From Candidatus Limnocylindria bacterium (lineage in GTDB: Bacteria > Chloroflexota > Limnocylindria > P2-11E): a DNA stretch of 39,585 bases. The notes below the pieces were generated by a model that did no database searches, had not been told where the DNA came from, and saw nothing but the letters and a program-made list of their open reading frames with translations. A program made the translations under genes and the position numbers. Positions 8,490 through 17,726 of the stretch are shown piece by piece. The stretch is from assembly GCA_036523395.1 (NCBI GenBank), contig DATDEH010000045.1, positions 1 through 39,585 on the forward strand, in the 5' to 3' direction. Numbering within the stretch: the stretch's first letter is position 1; each line of letters starts with the position of its first letter.

Positions 8490-10143
8490 GCTGCGGGTGA
8501 TCCCGCTCGGCGGGGTCGGCGAGATCGGCAAGAACATGCTCGCGATCGAGCAGGGCAACGACATCGTCGTCGTCGACGCCGGTCTGATGTTCCCAGACGA
8601 GGAGATGCTCGGCATCGATCTCGTCATCCCCGACATCTCGTACCTGAGGCAGAACAAGGCCAAGGTGCGCGGCATCGTGCTCACGCACGCGCACGAGGAC
8701 CACATGGGCGCTCTGCCGTACGTGCTCCGCGATCTTCCGGACGTCTCGGTCTACGGCACCAAACTCACTCTGGGTCTCATGCGGACCAAGCTACGGGAGC
8801 ACAAGCTCGCCGATAAGGTCAGCGCGATCGAGATCACGCCCGGGACGCCGTTCACGGTGGGTCCGTTCCAGTGCGACTCCTATTACGTCTGCCACAGCAT
8901 CCCCGACGCGGTCGGTCTGACGATCGAGACCCGCTACGGGACCATCGTGCATTCCGGCGACTGGAAGTTCGACCACACGCCGGTCGACGGGAAGCAGACC
9001 GACTTCGCGCGGCTCTCCGAGATCGCCGCGCACGGCGTGCTTCTCCTGCTGTCCGACTCGACGCGCGCCGAGGTCGCGGGGTACACGCAGTCGGAGCGCC
9101 ACGTCGGTGACCTGCTCGACACGATCATGTCGCGCGCGCCCGGCCGAGTCATCACGACGACGTTCGCGTCGAACATCTCGCGCATCAAGCAGATCGTCGA
9201 CGTCGCGGCGGCGTGGGGTCGGCGCACCGCGATCATCGGACGCTCGATGGAGAACTACACCCGGACCGCGCGCGAGCTTGGCTACCTCGCGTTCCCCGAG
9301 GGCTCGCTCATCCAGCCAAAGGAGATCGACAAACTCCCTGACCACGAGATCTGCATCATCACCACCGGCAGCCAGGGCGAGCCCACGAGCGCGCTGTCGC
9401 GCATGGCGCTCGGCGACCATCGCCACGTCGTGGTGAAGGACGGCGACACCGTCGTCATGTCCGCGACGCCGATCCCGGGCAACGAGGAGCTCGTGAGCCG
9501 CACCGTCGACAACCTCTTCAAGCTCGGCGCCGAGGTGATCTACGACGCCGGCGTGCGGCCGCACGTATCTGGACACGCGAGCCAGGAGGAGCTCAAGCTC
9601 CTCCTCAACATCCTGCGACCCAAGTACTTCATCCCGGTCCACGGCGAGTACCGGATGCTGGTGCGCCACGCGCGCATCGCGATCGACCTCGGTGTGGCCG
9701 CTGGGAACGCCTTCGTCATCACCAACGGCGACTCGATCGAGATCGACGAGCGTGGCGCGCGTCTTGGCGAGAAGGTCGTGTCCGGCGTCGTATACGTCGA
9801 CGGTCTCGGCGTGGGCGACGTGAGCCAGTCAGTGATGCGCGATCGCTGGTCGATCGGCAGCGACGGCATCTTCCTCGTCGTGCTCACCATCGAGCGCCAG
9901 ACCGGCAAGGTCATCGCCGGCCCGGACATCGTCACGAAAGGCTTCGTGCCTGAAGAGGACGCGAATGACATCGTCGAGCGGACCAAGCAGCGCATCCTCG
10001 ACGGCCTCGGCGAGGCACAGACCGGCGAGCACCTCGCGGAAGTCGCGACGCTTCGCGATTCGATCCACAACAGCGTCACGGCGTATCTGTACGAGCGCAC
10101 GAAGCGCCGGCCGATGGTGCTGCCGGTGATCATGCAGGTATGA
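8479..10143 (+). CDS. rnj: Ribonuclease J
   Basis: RNase J is an endo- and 5'-3' exoribonuclease for mRNA turnover and rRNA maturation, replacing RNase E in many Gram-positive-type bacteria. The 554 residues carry the metallo-beta-lactamase signature LTHAHEDHMGALPYVL (H70, H72, D74, H75), HSGDWKFDHTPVDG, the beta-CASP segment SDSTRAEVAGYTQSE, and SGHASQEELKLLLN followed by FIPVHGEYRML. TTG 8479 lies inside the end of the glycosylase gene and gives the typical MATKLRVIPLGGVGEIGKNM N terminus. With pnp 3 kb upstream, two major RNA-decay enzymes share this block. Confidence 0.96.
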   Translation: MATKLRVIPLGGVGEIGKNMLAIEQGNDIVVVDAGLMFPDEEMLGIDLVIPDISYLRQNKAKVRGIVLTHAHEDHMGALPYVLRDLPDVSVYGTKLTLGLMRTKLREHKLADKVSAIEITPGTPFTVGPFQCDSYYVCHSIPDAVGLTIETRYGTIVHSGDWKFDHTPVDGKQTDFARLSEIAAHGVLLLLSDSTRAEVAGYTQSERHVGDLLDTIMSRAPGRVITTTFASNISRIKQIVDVAAAWGRRTAIIGRSMENYTRTARELGYLAFPEGSLIQPKEIDKLPDHEICIITTGSQGEPTSALSRMALGDHRHVVVKDGDTVVMSATPIPGNEELVSRTVDNLFKLGAEVIYDAGVRPHVSGHASQEELKLLLNILRPKYFIPVHGEYRMLVRHARIAIDLGVAAGNAFVITNGDSIEIDERGARLGEKVVSGVVYVDGLGVGDVSQSVMRDRWSIGSDGIFLVVLTIERQTGKVIAGPDIVTKGFVPEEDANDIVERTKQRILDGLGEAQTGEHLAEVATLRDSIHNSVTAYLYERTKRRPMVLPVIMQV

Positions 10144-12377
10144 GCGCGCGCAGGGTGTCGCGCCGCCAGCCGCAGCGTGGTGCGGTCTCGGCGGTCGACC
10201 CGCGCATCCGCAACGAGGTCGGCGCCATCGCGCTGCTCGCGTTCGCCGTGCTCTCGATCGTGGCGATCATCGCGGACCAGGGCGCGGTGCTGCACTGGTG
10301 GCGCTCGTTCCTGGTGTCGCTCCTCGGTTGGGGCGCGTTCGCCGTCCCCTTCGTGCTTGGCGCGCTCGCGGCCGAGCTCTGGTTCGGTCTCATGCGACGC
10401 AGCGCGATCATCCCCATCTCTGGCGGAGCGCTCGTGTTCATCGCTCTCCTCGCGATCGCGCAGCATTACCAGCGCGGCGAGCCCGCCATCGGTGAGGGCG
10501 CGGGCGGCGTGGTCGGCGCGACCGTCGCGAACATCGCGACCGGCGCGTTCGGCGATGTCGGCGGTCCTATCGCACTCATTGCGCTTCTCCTCGTCGGCGT
10601 CGTCATCACGGCGAACCGGACCCTCGGCGACCTGATCAGGCCGGCCTGGGAGCGACGCAGCGCCCTCCGGGCGGGCGTCAGCCTGCCTGGCGGCACGGCC
10701 GGACGCTTCGGACGCGGTGTCGACGAGGACGAGGTCGAGCTGGCGCCGGTGGAGGAGCCCGCCCCGCCGCTCCGGATCAACATGCCCGCCCTGCGCCCCA
10801 AGGGGGCCGCTCAGCCCCTCAAACCCGCCCTGCGGCTCCTTCCTCCACCCGAGACGGACGAGGCGTCCTCGGCGCCAGAAGGCGCGTTCACTCCCTCGAT
10901 CGCCGGGCTGCCAGACAAGAACGTGGCCGTCGAGGGCGTGCTCCACGCCAAGGCCGACCGGAACTGGACGCTCCCGCCTCTCGACCTGCTCGGCCTGGGC
11001 GACGCGGGCCACGCCGGGACCAGCAGCGAGATCCGGAGGAGCGCCGAGGTCATCGAGCAGACGCTCGCGCATTTCAACATCGCCGCGAAGGTCGTCGAGG
11101 TCACGCCTGGGCCCGTCGTCACGCGCTACGAGCTGAAGATCGCGCCGGGCATCCTCCTCTCGCGCGTCGAGTCGCTCAACGACAACCTCGCGCTCGCGCT
11201 CGCCGCACGCACGCTCCGCATCGAAGCGCCGATCCCCGGCAAGAGCGTCGTCGGCATCGAGGTCCCGAACATCGCGGTGGGTCTGGTGTCGCTGCGCGAC
11301 GTCGTCGAGACGGCGATCTTCCGGGGCTCGCCCTCCAAGCTGACGGTCGCGCTCGGGCGCGATGTCGCCGGCGCGCCGATCGTGCTCGACCTCGGCGCGA
11401 TGCCGCACCTGCTCGTCGCGGGGCAAACGGGCTCCGGCAAGAGCGTCAACATCAGCTCGATCCTCTGCAGCCTCCTCCTCAACGCGACGCCCGACGACGT
11501 GCGGCTGCTCATCGGCGACCTCAAGCGGGTCGACTTCACCGCGTTCGGCGACGTGCCGCACCTGATCGCACCGGTCATGACCGACGCGGACAAGATCCTC
11601 AACGCCCTGTTCTGGGTCGTCGGGGAGATGGACCGGCGGTACCGGCTGTTCGCGCGGACGAGCTCCCGCAACATCGGCCAGTACAACGAGAAGCACACCG
11701 GCTCGGACCGCATCCCGTACGTCGTGTTCGTCATCGACGAGCTCGCCGATCTGATGCTCCAGGCGCCCATCCAGGTGGAGAAGCAGATCACCCGCGTCGC
11801 GCAGCTGGCACGCGCGACCGGCATCCACCTCGTCCTGGGGACCCAGCGGCCGTCGGTCGACGTCATCACCGGCCTCATCAAAGCGAACATCCCGGCTCGT
11901 ATCGCGTTTGCTACCGCCTCCGCCGTCGACTCGCGCACCATCATCGACATGACCGGCGCGGAGAAGCTCCTCGGACGTGGCGACATGCTCGTGCTGCGGC
12001 CTGACCTCGCGAAGCCGATCCGGGCGCAGGGCGTCTACGTGTCGGATCACGAGATCCAGCTCATCAGCCGGCACTGGACGCTGCAGAGTGGAACGTCGTA
12101 CGACCGCCACGCGAAGGTGATCGAGGGGCCGGATCGCCTCACTCGACGCGAGTCCGACGGCGAGGACATCGAGGACGAGCGTTACGAGGAGGCGGTCGAG
12201 ATCATCCGCCACGAGGGCAAGGCATCGGTCTCGATGCTGCAACGCAAGATGACCATCGGGTTCGCGCGCGCCGGCAGGCTCATCGACATCATGGAGCGGA
12301 ACGGCGTCGTCGGGCCCGACCGCGGGCCGGGCAAGTTCCGTGAGGTGTACGGCTCAGCCCGACCAGGCGAGGAGTAG
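10140..12377 (+). CDS. ftsK: DNA translocase FtsK/SpoIIIE
   Basis: A septal DNA pump that clears the chromosome during division. The N-terminal 165 residues contain about four membrane helices, then a Pro-rich linker (about 185-275), the alpha/beta motor domains with Walker A GQTGSGKS (about 426-433), Walker B VVFVIDELADLM and GTQRPSVDVITGLIKANIPARIAF. The C-terminal gamma domain (about 680-740), which reads chromosome polarity, is complete: ASVSMLQRKMTIGFARAGRLID. One motif deviates: the usual IDPK after the Walker A domain reads IGDLK (RLLIGDLKRVDF). At 745 residues it is a compact FtsK. ATG overlaps the RNase J stop (ATGA). Confidence 0.95.
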   Translation: MSARRVSRRQPQRGAVSAVDPRIRNEVGAIALLAFAVLSIVAIIADQGAVLHWWRSFLVSLLGWGAFAVPFVLGALAAELWFGLMRRSAIIPISGGALVFIALLAIAQHYQRGEPAIGEGAGGVVGATVANIATGAFGDVGGPIALIALLLVGVVITANRTLGDLIRPAWERRSALRAGVSLPGGTAGRFGRGVDEDEVELAPVEEPAPPLRINMPALRPKGAAQPLKPALRLLPPPETDEASSAPEGAFTPSIAGLPDKNVAVEGVLHAKADRNWTLPPLDLLGLGDAGHAGTSSEIRRSAEVIEQTLAHFNIAAKVVEVTPGPVVTRYELKIAPGILLSRVESLNDNLALALAARTLRIEAPIPGKSVVGIEVPNIAVGLVSLRDVVETAIFRGSPSKLTVALGRDVAGAPIVLDLGAMPHLLVAGQTGSGKSVNISSILCSLLLNATPDDVRLLIGDLKRVDFTAFGDVPHLIAPVMTDADKILNALFWVVGEMDRRYRLFARTSSRNIGQYNEKHTGSDRIPYVVFVIDELADLMLQAPIQVEKQITRVAQLARATGIHLVLGTQRPSVDVITGLIKANIPARIAFATASAVDSRTIIDMTGAEKLLGRGDMLVLRPDLAKPIRAQGVYVSDHEIQLISRHWTLQSGTSYDRHAKVIEGPDRLTRRESDGEDIEDERYEEAVEIIRHEGKASVSMLQRKMTIGFARAGRLIDIMERNGVVGPDRGPGKFREVYGSARPGEE

Positions 12378-12379
12378 CG

Positions 12380-13546
12380 ATGGCGCGGCTCGGCGAAACG
12401 CTTCGCGCGCAGCGTGAGAAGAAAGGCATCACGCTGGAGCAGGCCGCCTCCGACACGCACATCCGCGAGAAGTTCCTGAAAGCGCTCGAGGACAGCGACT
12501 ATCAGACGCTGCCCGGCACGGTGTACACGAAGGGCTTCCTTCGCAACTACGCCGAGTACCTCGAACTCCCCACCGAAGAGCTCGTCGTGCAGTTCCATCA
12601 GGAACGCGACCTGCCTGACGCGCCACGCACCTTCAAACCGCTCAACCCGATCGCGCGGCGAAGCCTCATCTTCACGCCAGCCGTGCTCGTGCCGGTGGTG
12701 GTGCTCGCGGGCATCGCGTTGTTCGTGGGTTACCTCTATTACCAGTTCGTGTCGTTCGCCGTCCCTCCGAAGATCGAAGTGACCGAGCCCGCGTCGGATG
12801 CGATCGCACAGAGCGCCGACTTCGTCGTGAAGGGCCGCACCGTTCCCGAAGGCCGCGTCACGGTCCAGGTATTCCCTGGGCCGCTGACCGTCGCGGACAT
12901 CCATCCGAACTCCGATGGGACCTTCTCCGTCAACGTGCAGCTGAACCCTGGCTCGAATCACATCATCGTGGAAGTGCTCGACGTCACAGGCAAGGTCGGA
13001 CGCGCATCGCGGACCGTGCGTTTGGACACGTCTGCCGCGAGCTCGCCGGGACAGCCGCTGCTCATCGTCGAAGAACCAGCCAACGGGGCGACATTCACGA
13101 ATGCTCAGGTCCTGGTGCGCGGCCGCTTTGACCCGACCGTCACCGCTCTCACTGTGAACGGCGTGCAGCTTCCGATCAGCCCCGCGCGCCTCTTCGAGAT
13201 CCGTTTCACGTATCCCGCCGGTCAGCAGACGATCAACATCGTCGCGCGGAACGCCGCCGGCGCTACCACCACCGAGTCGCGCGCGGTGACCGTTGCATAC
13301 ACCGCCGCCGTCGTGAACGTGACGCTCAAGGGTGGCGAAGCGTGGCTGCAGGCGACCGTGGACGGCACCGTCGTCCCGGGGACCGGCCGCGTGTTCAAGG
13401 AAGGCGAGACCGCGACCTACACCGGCCGCGAAGTGCGTCTCCGTTCCGGGAACGGCGCGGCGACCATGGTGAGCTACAACGGCCAGCCCGCCGTCGCGCT
13501 CGGACAGCAGGGCGAGGTCGTGGAGCGCGTCTACACCGCCCAGTGA
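12380..13546 (+). CDS. RodZ-like transmembrane HTH protein with extracellular Ig-like and DUF4115-type domains
   Basis: RodZ proteins link the MreB cytoskeleton to the membrane. The cytoplasmic part (1-80) is an Xre-type HTH: GETLRAQREKKGITLEQAASDTHIREKFLKALE, then YTKGFLRNYAEYL. One membrane helix follows (about 94-122). The outside part has two Ig/Big-like repeats (about 130-215, starting PPKIEVTEPASDAI, and 225-310, starting LLIVEEPANGATF), and a C-terminal DUF4115-like domain with ATVDGTVVPGTGRVFKEGE. A strong GAGGAG site (12369-12374) sets ATG 12380. The two Ig-like repeats are additional to the plain RodZ plan. No mreB is visible in the window. Confidence 0.85.
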   Translation: MARLGETLRAQREKKGITLEQAASDTHIREKFLKALEDSDYQTLPGTVYTKGFLRNYAEYLELPTEELVVQFHQERDLPDAPRTFKPLNPIARRSLIFTPAVLVPVVVLAGIALFVGYLYYQFVSFAVPPKIEVTEPASDAIAQSADFVVKGRTVPEGRVTVQVFPGPLTVADIHPNSDGTFSVNVQLNPGSNHIIVEVLDVTGKVGRASRTVRLDTSAASSPGQPLLIVEEPANGATFTNAQVLVRGRFDPTVTALTVNGVQLPISPARLFEIRFTYPAGQQTINIVARNAAGATTTESRAVTVAYTAAVVNVTLKGGEAWLQATVDGTVVPGTGRVFKEGETATYTGREVRLRSGNGAATMVSYNGQPAVALGQQGEVVERVYTAQ

Positions 13547-14052
13547 CCGCCGCGACCGCACTGACGGGGTTCCGCGCCGTTGCTGTCGTCCCGATCGTGT
13601 GGGCGATCGCCGCCGACGAACACGTGCTCGCTCTGGGGCTGTTCGTGCTGGCCGCGGCTTCGGACGCTGTCGACGGGTTGCTTGCGCGGCGCTCCGGCAA
13701 CACCAGTGCGCGTGGCGCCCTGCTCGACCCGCTTGCAGACAAGGTCCTCGTCATCGGAACGCTGCTCGGGCTGACCGCCGTCGGGAGCGGATGGCCGGTC
13801 GCAGTCGTCACCGCACTCACCGTCCTGCGCGAGGGCGTCGTGGCGCTTGTCCGAGTGCGCGCGTTCGCGCGAGGCGCTCCACTCCCCGCGGACCGCCTGG
13901 CGAAGATCAAGACTGCGGCACAGATGATCGGAGTCGCTCTGATCATCGTCGGCGAGCGCCCATGGCCTGTCGCCGGCGCCGCGCTCGTCGGACTGGCGTT
14001 CCTCGTGAGTTTGGTCACTTTGCCCCGGTACTTCGACACGCGCCCCACCTGA
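13543..14052 (+). CDS. pgsA: CDP-alcohol phosphatidyltransferase, PgsA-like
   Basis: Members join CDP-diacylglycerol to an alcohol such as glycerol-3-phosphate in the membrane. The signature D-x2-DG-x2-AR-x8-G-x3-D-x3-D is complete: DAVDGLLAR, eight residues, then GALLDPLAD. Four or five hydrophobic segments cover the 169-residue protein. GTG 13543 overlaps the RodZ-like gene stop (GTGA). Order rodZ-pgsA-cinA is common in Gram-positive-type bacteria and supports PgsA (phosphatidylglycerophosphate synthase); other CDP-alcohol transferases cannot be excluded by sequence alone. Confidence 0.87.
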   Translation: MTAATALTGFRAVAVVPIVWAIAADEHVLALGLFVLAAASDAVDGLLARRSGNTSARGALLDPLADKVLVIGTLLGLTAVGSGWPVAVVTALTVLREGVVALVRVRAFARGAPLPADRLAKIKTAAQMIGVALIIVGERPWPVAGAALVGLAFLVSLVTLPRYFDTRPT

Positions 14053-14072
14053 TCGACCTGTCGTGACTCGCC

Positions 14073-14078
14073 TAACCT
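14073..14078 (+). promoter_or_regulatory. Putative leaderless -10 box for cinA-hom-lysC operon
   Basis: TAACCT ends exactly 6 nt before the GTG start of cinA (14085), so position +1 would be the G of the start codon. There is no Shine-Dalgarno and no clear -35. It lies in the 32-nt gap after pgsA and is independent of any stop codon. Confidence 0.5.
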
Positions 14079-14084
14079 TCACAC

Positions 14085-14588
14085 GTGGCGAAGAAGGTCG
14101 CGCCGACGCTCGATGAGCTCGTCGCGCGCATGGCCGCGCTTCATGAAAAGCTGCGGCGCCGGAAGCTCACGGTGGCCGCCGCGGAGTCATGCACCGGCGG
14201 TCTGCTGGGTGCGGTCCTTACCGCGCACGGGGGATCGAGCGCGTATTTTCGCGGCGGCGCCGTCGTCTACAGCAATGAGGCGAAGGAGATCCTCGCCGAC
14301 GTCCCGCCACAACTCATCCATTCGCACGGTGCGGTCTCGTCCGTCGTTGCCGGCGCTCTCGCGCGTGGTGCGCGAGAGCGGCTCGCCGCGAAGATCGGCC
14401 TAGGCATCACCGGTATCTCCGGACCCGGCGGCGCGATGCCGGGCAAGCCGGTCGGTCTCACGTATGTGGCCGTCGACAGCGAGAAGCACAGCGCGGTGAA
14501 GAAGCATCAATGGACCTTCGACCGCACCGGCAATCGCCTCGCGAGCGTCGGCGCCGCGCTGGACCTCCTTGAAGACGCGATCGCATGA
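14085..14588 (+). CDS. pncC: CinA C-terminal-type nicotinamide-nucleotide amidohydrolase (PncC)
   Basis: Deamidates NMN to nicotinate mononucleotide, recycling the by-product of NAD-dependent DNA ligase. The 167-residue product is a stand-alone CinA C-terminal domain: TVAAAESCTGGLLGAVLTA, GGSSAYFRGGAVVYSNEAKEIL, then VSSVVAGALARGARERL and GLGITGISGPGGAMPGKPVGL. The N-terminal molybdopterin-binding-like domain of full-length CinA is absent. GTG 14085 has no ribosome binding site, in line with a leaderless transcript. Confidence 0.92.
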   Translation: MAKKVAPTLDELVARMAALHEKLRRRKLTVAAAESCTGGLLGAVLTAHGGSSAYFRGGAVVYSNEAKEILADVPPQLIHSHGAVSSVVAGALARGARERLAAKIGLGITGISGPGGAMPGKPVGLTYVAVDSEKHSAVKKHQWTFDRTGNRLASVGAALDLLEDAIA

Positions 14589-15367
14589 CCACCCGCCCAT
14601 CGTTCTTCGCTCCGGAGCATGCCGCCGCGTTCGAGGATCCCGATGTCGTGCGCGAGTATGCGTTCCGCGCGCCCTATCCACCCGCGACATTCGACCTGCT
14701 CGCGCGTCTCATCGACCGCGATCGTCCAGTCGTGCTCGATCTCGGCGCAGGCACCGGTCCTATCGCACGCGCGATCGCGTCGCGTGCCGACCGTGTCGAC
14801 GCGATCGATCCGTCCAACGCAATGCTCGCCGAAGGCCGCCGGCTCGACGGTGACAGTCATCGGAACATCCGTTGGCTTCCTGGCCGCGCCGAGACCGTCG
14901 AGCTGGATCCACCGTACGGTCTCGCGACCGCAGGTTCGAGCCTGCATTGGATGGATTGGGACACGATGTTGCCGCGGCTGGCACGCACGCTGACGCCCAA
15001 GGCATTCTTCGCGGTGCTCGACGTCGATGACCGCCACGCGCCATGGCACGAGCGCCTCGTAGCGCTGTTCCAGGAGTATTCGGTCTACGGCAAGACGTGG
15101 CGTGAATTCGACGTGATCGCCGAACTCGAGCGTCGCGGACTGTTCGCCGTCGTTGGCCGCGAGCAGGTTCCGATGCAATTCGCGCAGCCGCTTGAAGCCT
15201 ACGTGCGAGCGTTGCACTCCCATAGCTCGCTCGCGCGGGTGCGCATCGGAGCGACTCGGGCCGCGGCCTTCGACGACGGCGTCCGTAAATTAGTCGCGCT
15301 CGATGCCGACGGCCTCGTCCGCCGGAGCATCGCCGCCGACGTGGTATGGGGGAGACCGCTCGCTTGA
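14585..15367 (+). CDS. SAM-dependent methyltransferase, trans-aconitate/UbiE-like class I
   Basis: A 260-residue methyltransferase with motif I VVLDLGAGTGPIARAIA (about 48-64), the acidic VDAIDPSNAML and the GSSLHWMDWDTMLPRLARTL segment typical of the trans-aconitate 2-methyltransferase-like group (small-molecule acceptors). ATGA overlap with cinA and TTGA overlap with hom place it inside the amino-acid operon, but no link to the aspartate pathway can be read from the sequence. Confidence 0.75.
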   Translation: MTTRPSFFAPEHAAAFEDPDVVREYAFRAPYPPATFDLLARLIDRDRPVVLDLGAGTGPIARAIASRADRVDAIDPSNAMLAEGRRLDGDSHRNIRWLPGRAETVELDPPYGLATAGSSLHWMDWDTMLPRLARTLTPKAFFAVLDVDDRHAPWHERLVALFQEYSVYGKTWREFDVIAELERRGLFAVVGREQVPMQFAQPLEAYVRALHSHSSLARVRIGATRAAAFDDGVRKLVALDADGLVRRSIAADVVWGRPLA

Positions 15368-16323
15368 GCACTCCCGTCGGCGTCGCGCTGCTCGGTCTCG
15401 GTACGGTCGGCTCGGCCGTCGCGCGCGCGTTCGCCGATCGCGGGAAGCGCCTCGATACGGCCGCCGGTCGCCCGCTCCGGCTCGTCGGCGCCGCCGTGCG
15501 CGACCGGCGTAAGGCGCGCGACGCCGGTGACCTTGCCGTGACGACCGACCCTTTCCGGCTCCTCGAGGACCCGAACGTCCACATCGTCATCGAGGTCATC
15601 GGCGGCACCTCGCCAGCGCGCGATCTGCAGCTCGCGGCGTTCGAGCGCGGACGCCACGTTGTCACCGCGAACAAGGAGCTCGTCGCCAAGGAATGGAACG
15701 CGCTGCACGAAGCCGCGAAGCTCGCTAAGCGCGAGCTGCGTTTCGAGGCCGCGGTCGCGGCGGCGATCCCGCTCATCGCCGGCACGCGCATGCTCGCGGC
15801 CTCGCGCCCTCGTGTGGTGCGGGGCCTGCTGAACGGCACGACGACCTACATCTGCTCCCGCATGGAGTCCGGACTCGGGTTCGACGCGGCGCTCGAGGAG
15901 GCGATCGCGAAGGGCTACGCCGAGGCCGATCCCACAGCGGACGTCGATGGCTTCGATGCCGCGTACAAGCTCTCGATCCTCATCAGCCTCCTCGAGGGGC
16001 GGCACTTCCACCCCGACAACGTGCGGCGTACGACCCTGCGCGGGCTATCGGCGGACACGGTCAGTGCCGCGGCGACGCGCGAGAAGAAGGTGCGCTACCT
16101 CGCGACGGCGGACTTTGGCGAGCGCGCCACGAAGGCCCGTGTCGGTCCCGAAGAGGTACCGGCGAGCTCGCCCGAAGGCGCCGCCGATGGGCCCACGAAC
16201 GTGGTGACGATCGAGACCGACCTCGCGGGCCGGCTCGTCTTCAGCGGACCGGGCGCGGGCGGTGACGCGACCGCCTCGGCCATACTCGGCGACGTGATCG
16301 CCATCGCCCGGGCCATGCGTTGA
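15364..16323 (+). CDS. hom: Homoserine dehydrogenase without ACT domain
   Basis: Reduces aspartate semialdehyde to homoserine with NAD(P)H. It shows VALLGLGTVGSAVARAFADR (nucleotide binding), VVTANKELVAKEW, LLNGTTTYICSRME and AEADPTADVDGFDAAYKLSIL, with catalytic Asp/Lys in the last two blocks. The protein ends after the core at GDVIAIARAMR, 319 residues; the C-terminal ACT domain of the roughly 430-residue bacterial enzymes is missing, so threonine feedback through it is not expected. TTG 15364 is preferred (GGGGGAG at 15348-15354, 9-nt spacing, TTGA overlap); ATG 15346 would add six residues. Confidence 0.93.
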   Translation: MSTPVGVALLGLGTVGSAVARAFADRGKRLDTAAGRPLRLVGAAVRDRRKARDAGDLAVTTDPFRLLEDPNVHIVIEVIGGTSPARDLQLAAFERGRHVVTANKELVAKEWNALHEAAKLAKRELRFEAAVAAAIPLIAGTRMLAASRPRVVRGLLNGTTTYICSRMESGLGFDAALEEAIAKGYAEADPTADVDGFDAAYKLSILISLLEGRHFHPDNVRRTTLRGLSADTVSAAATREKKVRYLATADFGERATKARVGPEEVPASSPEGAADGPTNVVTIETDLAGRLVFSGPGAGGDATASAILGDVIAIARAMR

Positions 16324-17711
16324 CGCGCACCGTCCTCAAGTTCGGCGGGACGTCCGTCGCCTCGCCGACTGCCCTCGAGAGCGTGGCGCGCATCGTCGGC
16401 GACACCAGGGGCGACCGGGTCGTCGTCGTCTCCGCGACAGCGGGGACCACCGACGCGCTGCACACCGCGGCGCGCGAGGCGGCGAACGGCGAGGCCTCGG
16501 TGGCCGAGCGCATCGTGAACGACCTCGCGAAAGCGCATGCGAACCTCGTCGCCGATCTCCTCGGCGTGGGCGGTGGCGACGTGCTCGGCGAGATCACGGA
16601 CCTCACGGAGCGGACGATCTCGCTGCTGCGCAGCGTCGCGATCCTCCGCGAATGCACGGCGCGGAGCCTCGACGCGATCGTGAGCTACGGCGAGAAGATC
16701 TCCGCGCCGATCGTTTCAGCCCTTCTCACCGCGAAGGGTACGAAGGCGAAGTCGCTGTCAGCAGAGGGCCTGCTCATCACGGACGATGCGTTCGGTCACG
16801 CGAATCCGCTGCTCGACGAGACGAGGGTGCGCGTGCACCAGGACGTCCTTCCGCTGCTCAAGGACGGAGTAACGCCCGTGATCACCGGGTACGTCGCCTC
16901 CACCGCGGACGGCGTCACGACGACGCTGGGGCGCGGCGGCTCGGATTACTCCGCAGCAGTGCTCGCCGCGGCCGTCAACGCCGACGTGCTCCTCATCTAC
17001 ACCGACGTGAACGGCGTCATGAGCGCGGATCCGCGGATCGTGCGCGGCGCGAAATCGCTCGAGCGCGTTTCGTATGCGGAAGCGGCGGAGCTCTCGTACT
17101 TCGGCGCGAAGGTGATCCACCCGCGCACCGTGTTGCCGGCGATCGAAGCGCACATCCCCGTCCGCATCCTCAACACCTTCGCCCCAGAGCATCCGGGGAC
17201 GACGATCACCGGTGACCCGGTGTTCGACGGCAGCGTCGTCAAGGCGACGACGTCCCTCGGAGGGCTGGGTCTTCTCACGGTGCAGGGCGCCGGCATGAGC
17301 GGCGTTCCCGGGTTCGCGGCCCGCGTGTTCGACACGACCGCGGCCGAGCGCGTGAACGTGCTGATGATCAGCCAGTCCTCAAGCGAGAACTCGATCTGCC
17401 TCGTCGTGCCCGCGGATGGCGCCGAGCGCCTCCGACCGGCGCTCGAGCGCATGTTCAGCGCGGAGCTCAGGCGTCATGACGTCGAGCGGGTGAGCGTCGA
17501 GGCGCCCGTCGCGATCGTCGCCGCGGTGGGGGAGGGGATGCGCGGCACGCCTGGCGTGGCGGCGCGCGTGTTCGGAGCGCTCGGCCGCGCCGGCGTGAAC
17601 GTCATGGCGATCGCGCAGGGCTCGAGCGAGCTGAACATCTCGTTCGTGGTCGCGGACGGCGAGCGCGACAAGGCGGTGCGCGCGGTCCACGAGGAGTTCC
17701 ACCGCAGCTAG
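16320..17711 (+). CDS. lysC: Aspartate kinase (monofunctional, two ACT domains)
   Basis: First step from aspartate to lysine, threonine and methionine. It begins VLKFGGTSVASPTALESVARI, and continues with SYGEKISAPIVSALL, the substrate-binding TTLGRGGSDYSAAVLAAAV, IYTDVNGVMSADPRIV and FGAKVIHPRTVLPA. The C-terminal third has two ACT domains: LLTVQGAGMSGVPGFAARVF and IVAAVGEGMRGTPGVAARVF. 463 residues, the length of the ThrA/AK-III-like class. TTG 16320 overlaps the hom stop (TTGA). Since hom lacks ACT, feedback control of the branch probably rests here. Confidence 0.96.
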   Translation: MTRTVLKFGGTSVASPTALESVARIVGDTRGDRVVVVSATAGTTDALHTAAREAANGEASVAERIVNDLAKAHANLVADLLGVGGGDVLGEITDLTERTISLLRSVAILRECTARSLDAIVSYGEKISAPIVSALLTAKGTKAKSLSAEGLLITDDAFGHANPLLDETRVRVHQDVLPLLKDGVTPVITGYVASTADGVTTTLGRGGSDYSAAVLAAAVNADVLLIYTDVNGVMSADPRIVRGAKSLERVSYAEAAELSYFGAKVIHPRTVLPAIEAHIPVRILNTFAPEHPGTTITGDPVFDGSVVKATTSLGGLGLLTVQGAGMSGVPGFAARVFDTTAAERVNVLMISQSSSENSICLVVPADGAERLRPALERMFSAELRRHDVERVSVEAPVAIVAAVGEGMRGTPGVAARVFGALGRAGVNVMAIAQGSSELNISFVVADGERDKAVRAVHEEFHRS

Positions 17712-17726
17712 ACCCGAGGTCGGGTC
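17711..17726. terminator. Short hairpin between convergent lysC and LLM pseudogene
   Basis: GACCCG-AGGT-CGGGTC, a 6-bp stem (7 bp if the loop closes further), overlaps the last base of the lysC stop and the end of the opposite gene. There is no U-tract on either strand, so termination is only suggested by position. Confidence 0.35.

Noticed and set aside
9540-12242. A 900-codon open frame on the minus strand, and similar long minus frames at 3419-5122, 270-1940 and 8791-9669
   Set aside because: They lie opposite ftsK, RNase J, pnp and other clear genes, have the Arg/Asp/Glu-rich composition of antisense frames in G+C-rich DNA, and show no motif.
14930-14946. GCAGGTTCGAGCCTGC, which looks like a tRNA T-arm
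   Set aside because: It lies in frame inside the methyltransferase gene, and there is no acceptor stem, D-arm or anticodon arm at the right distance.
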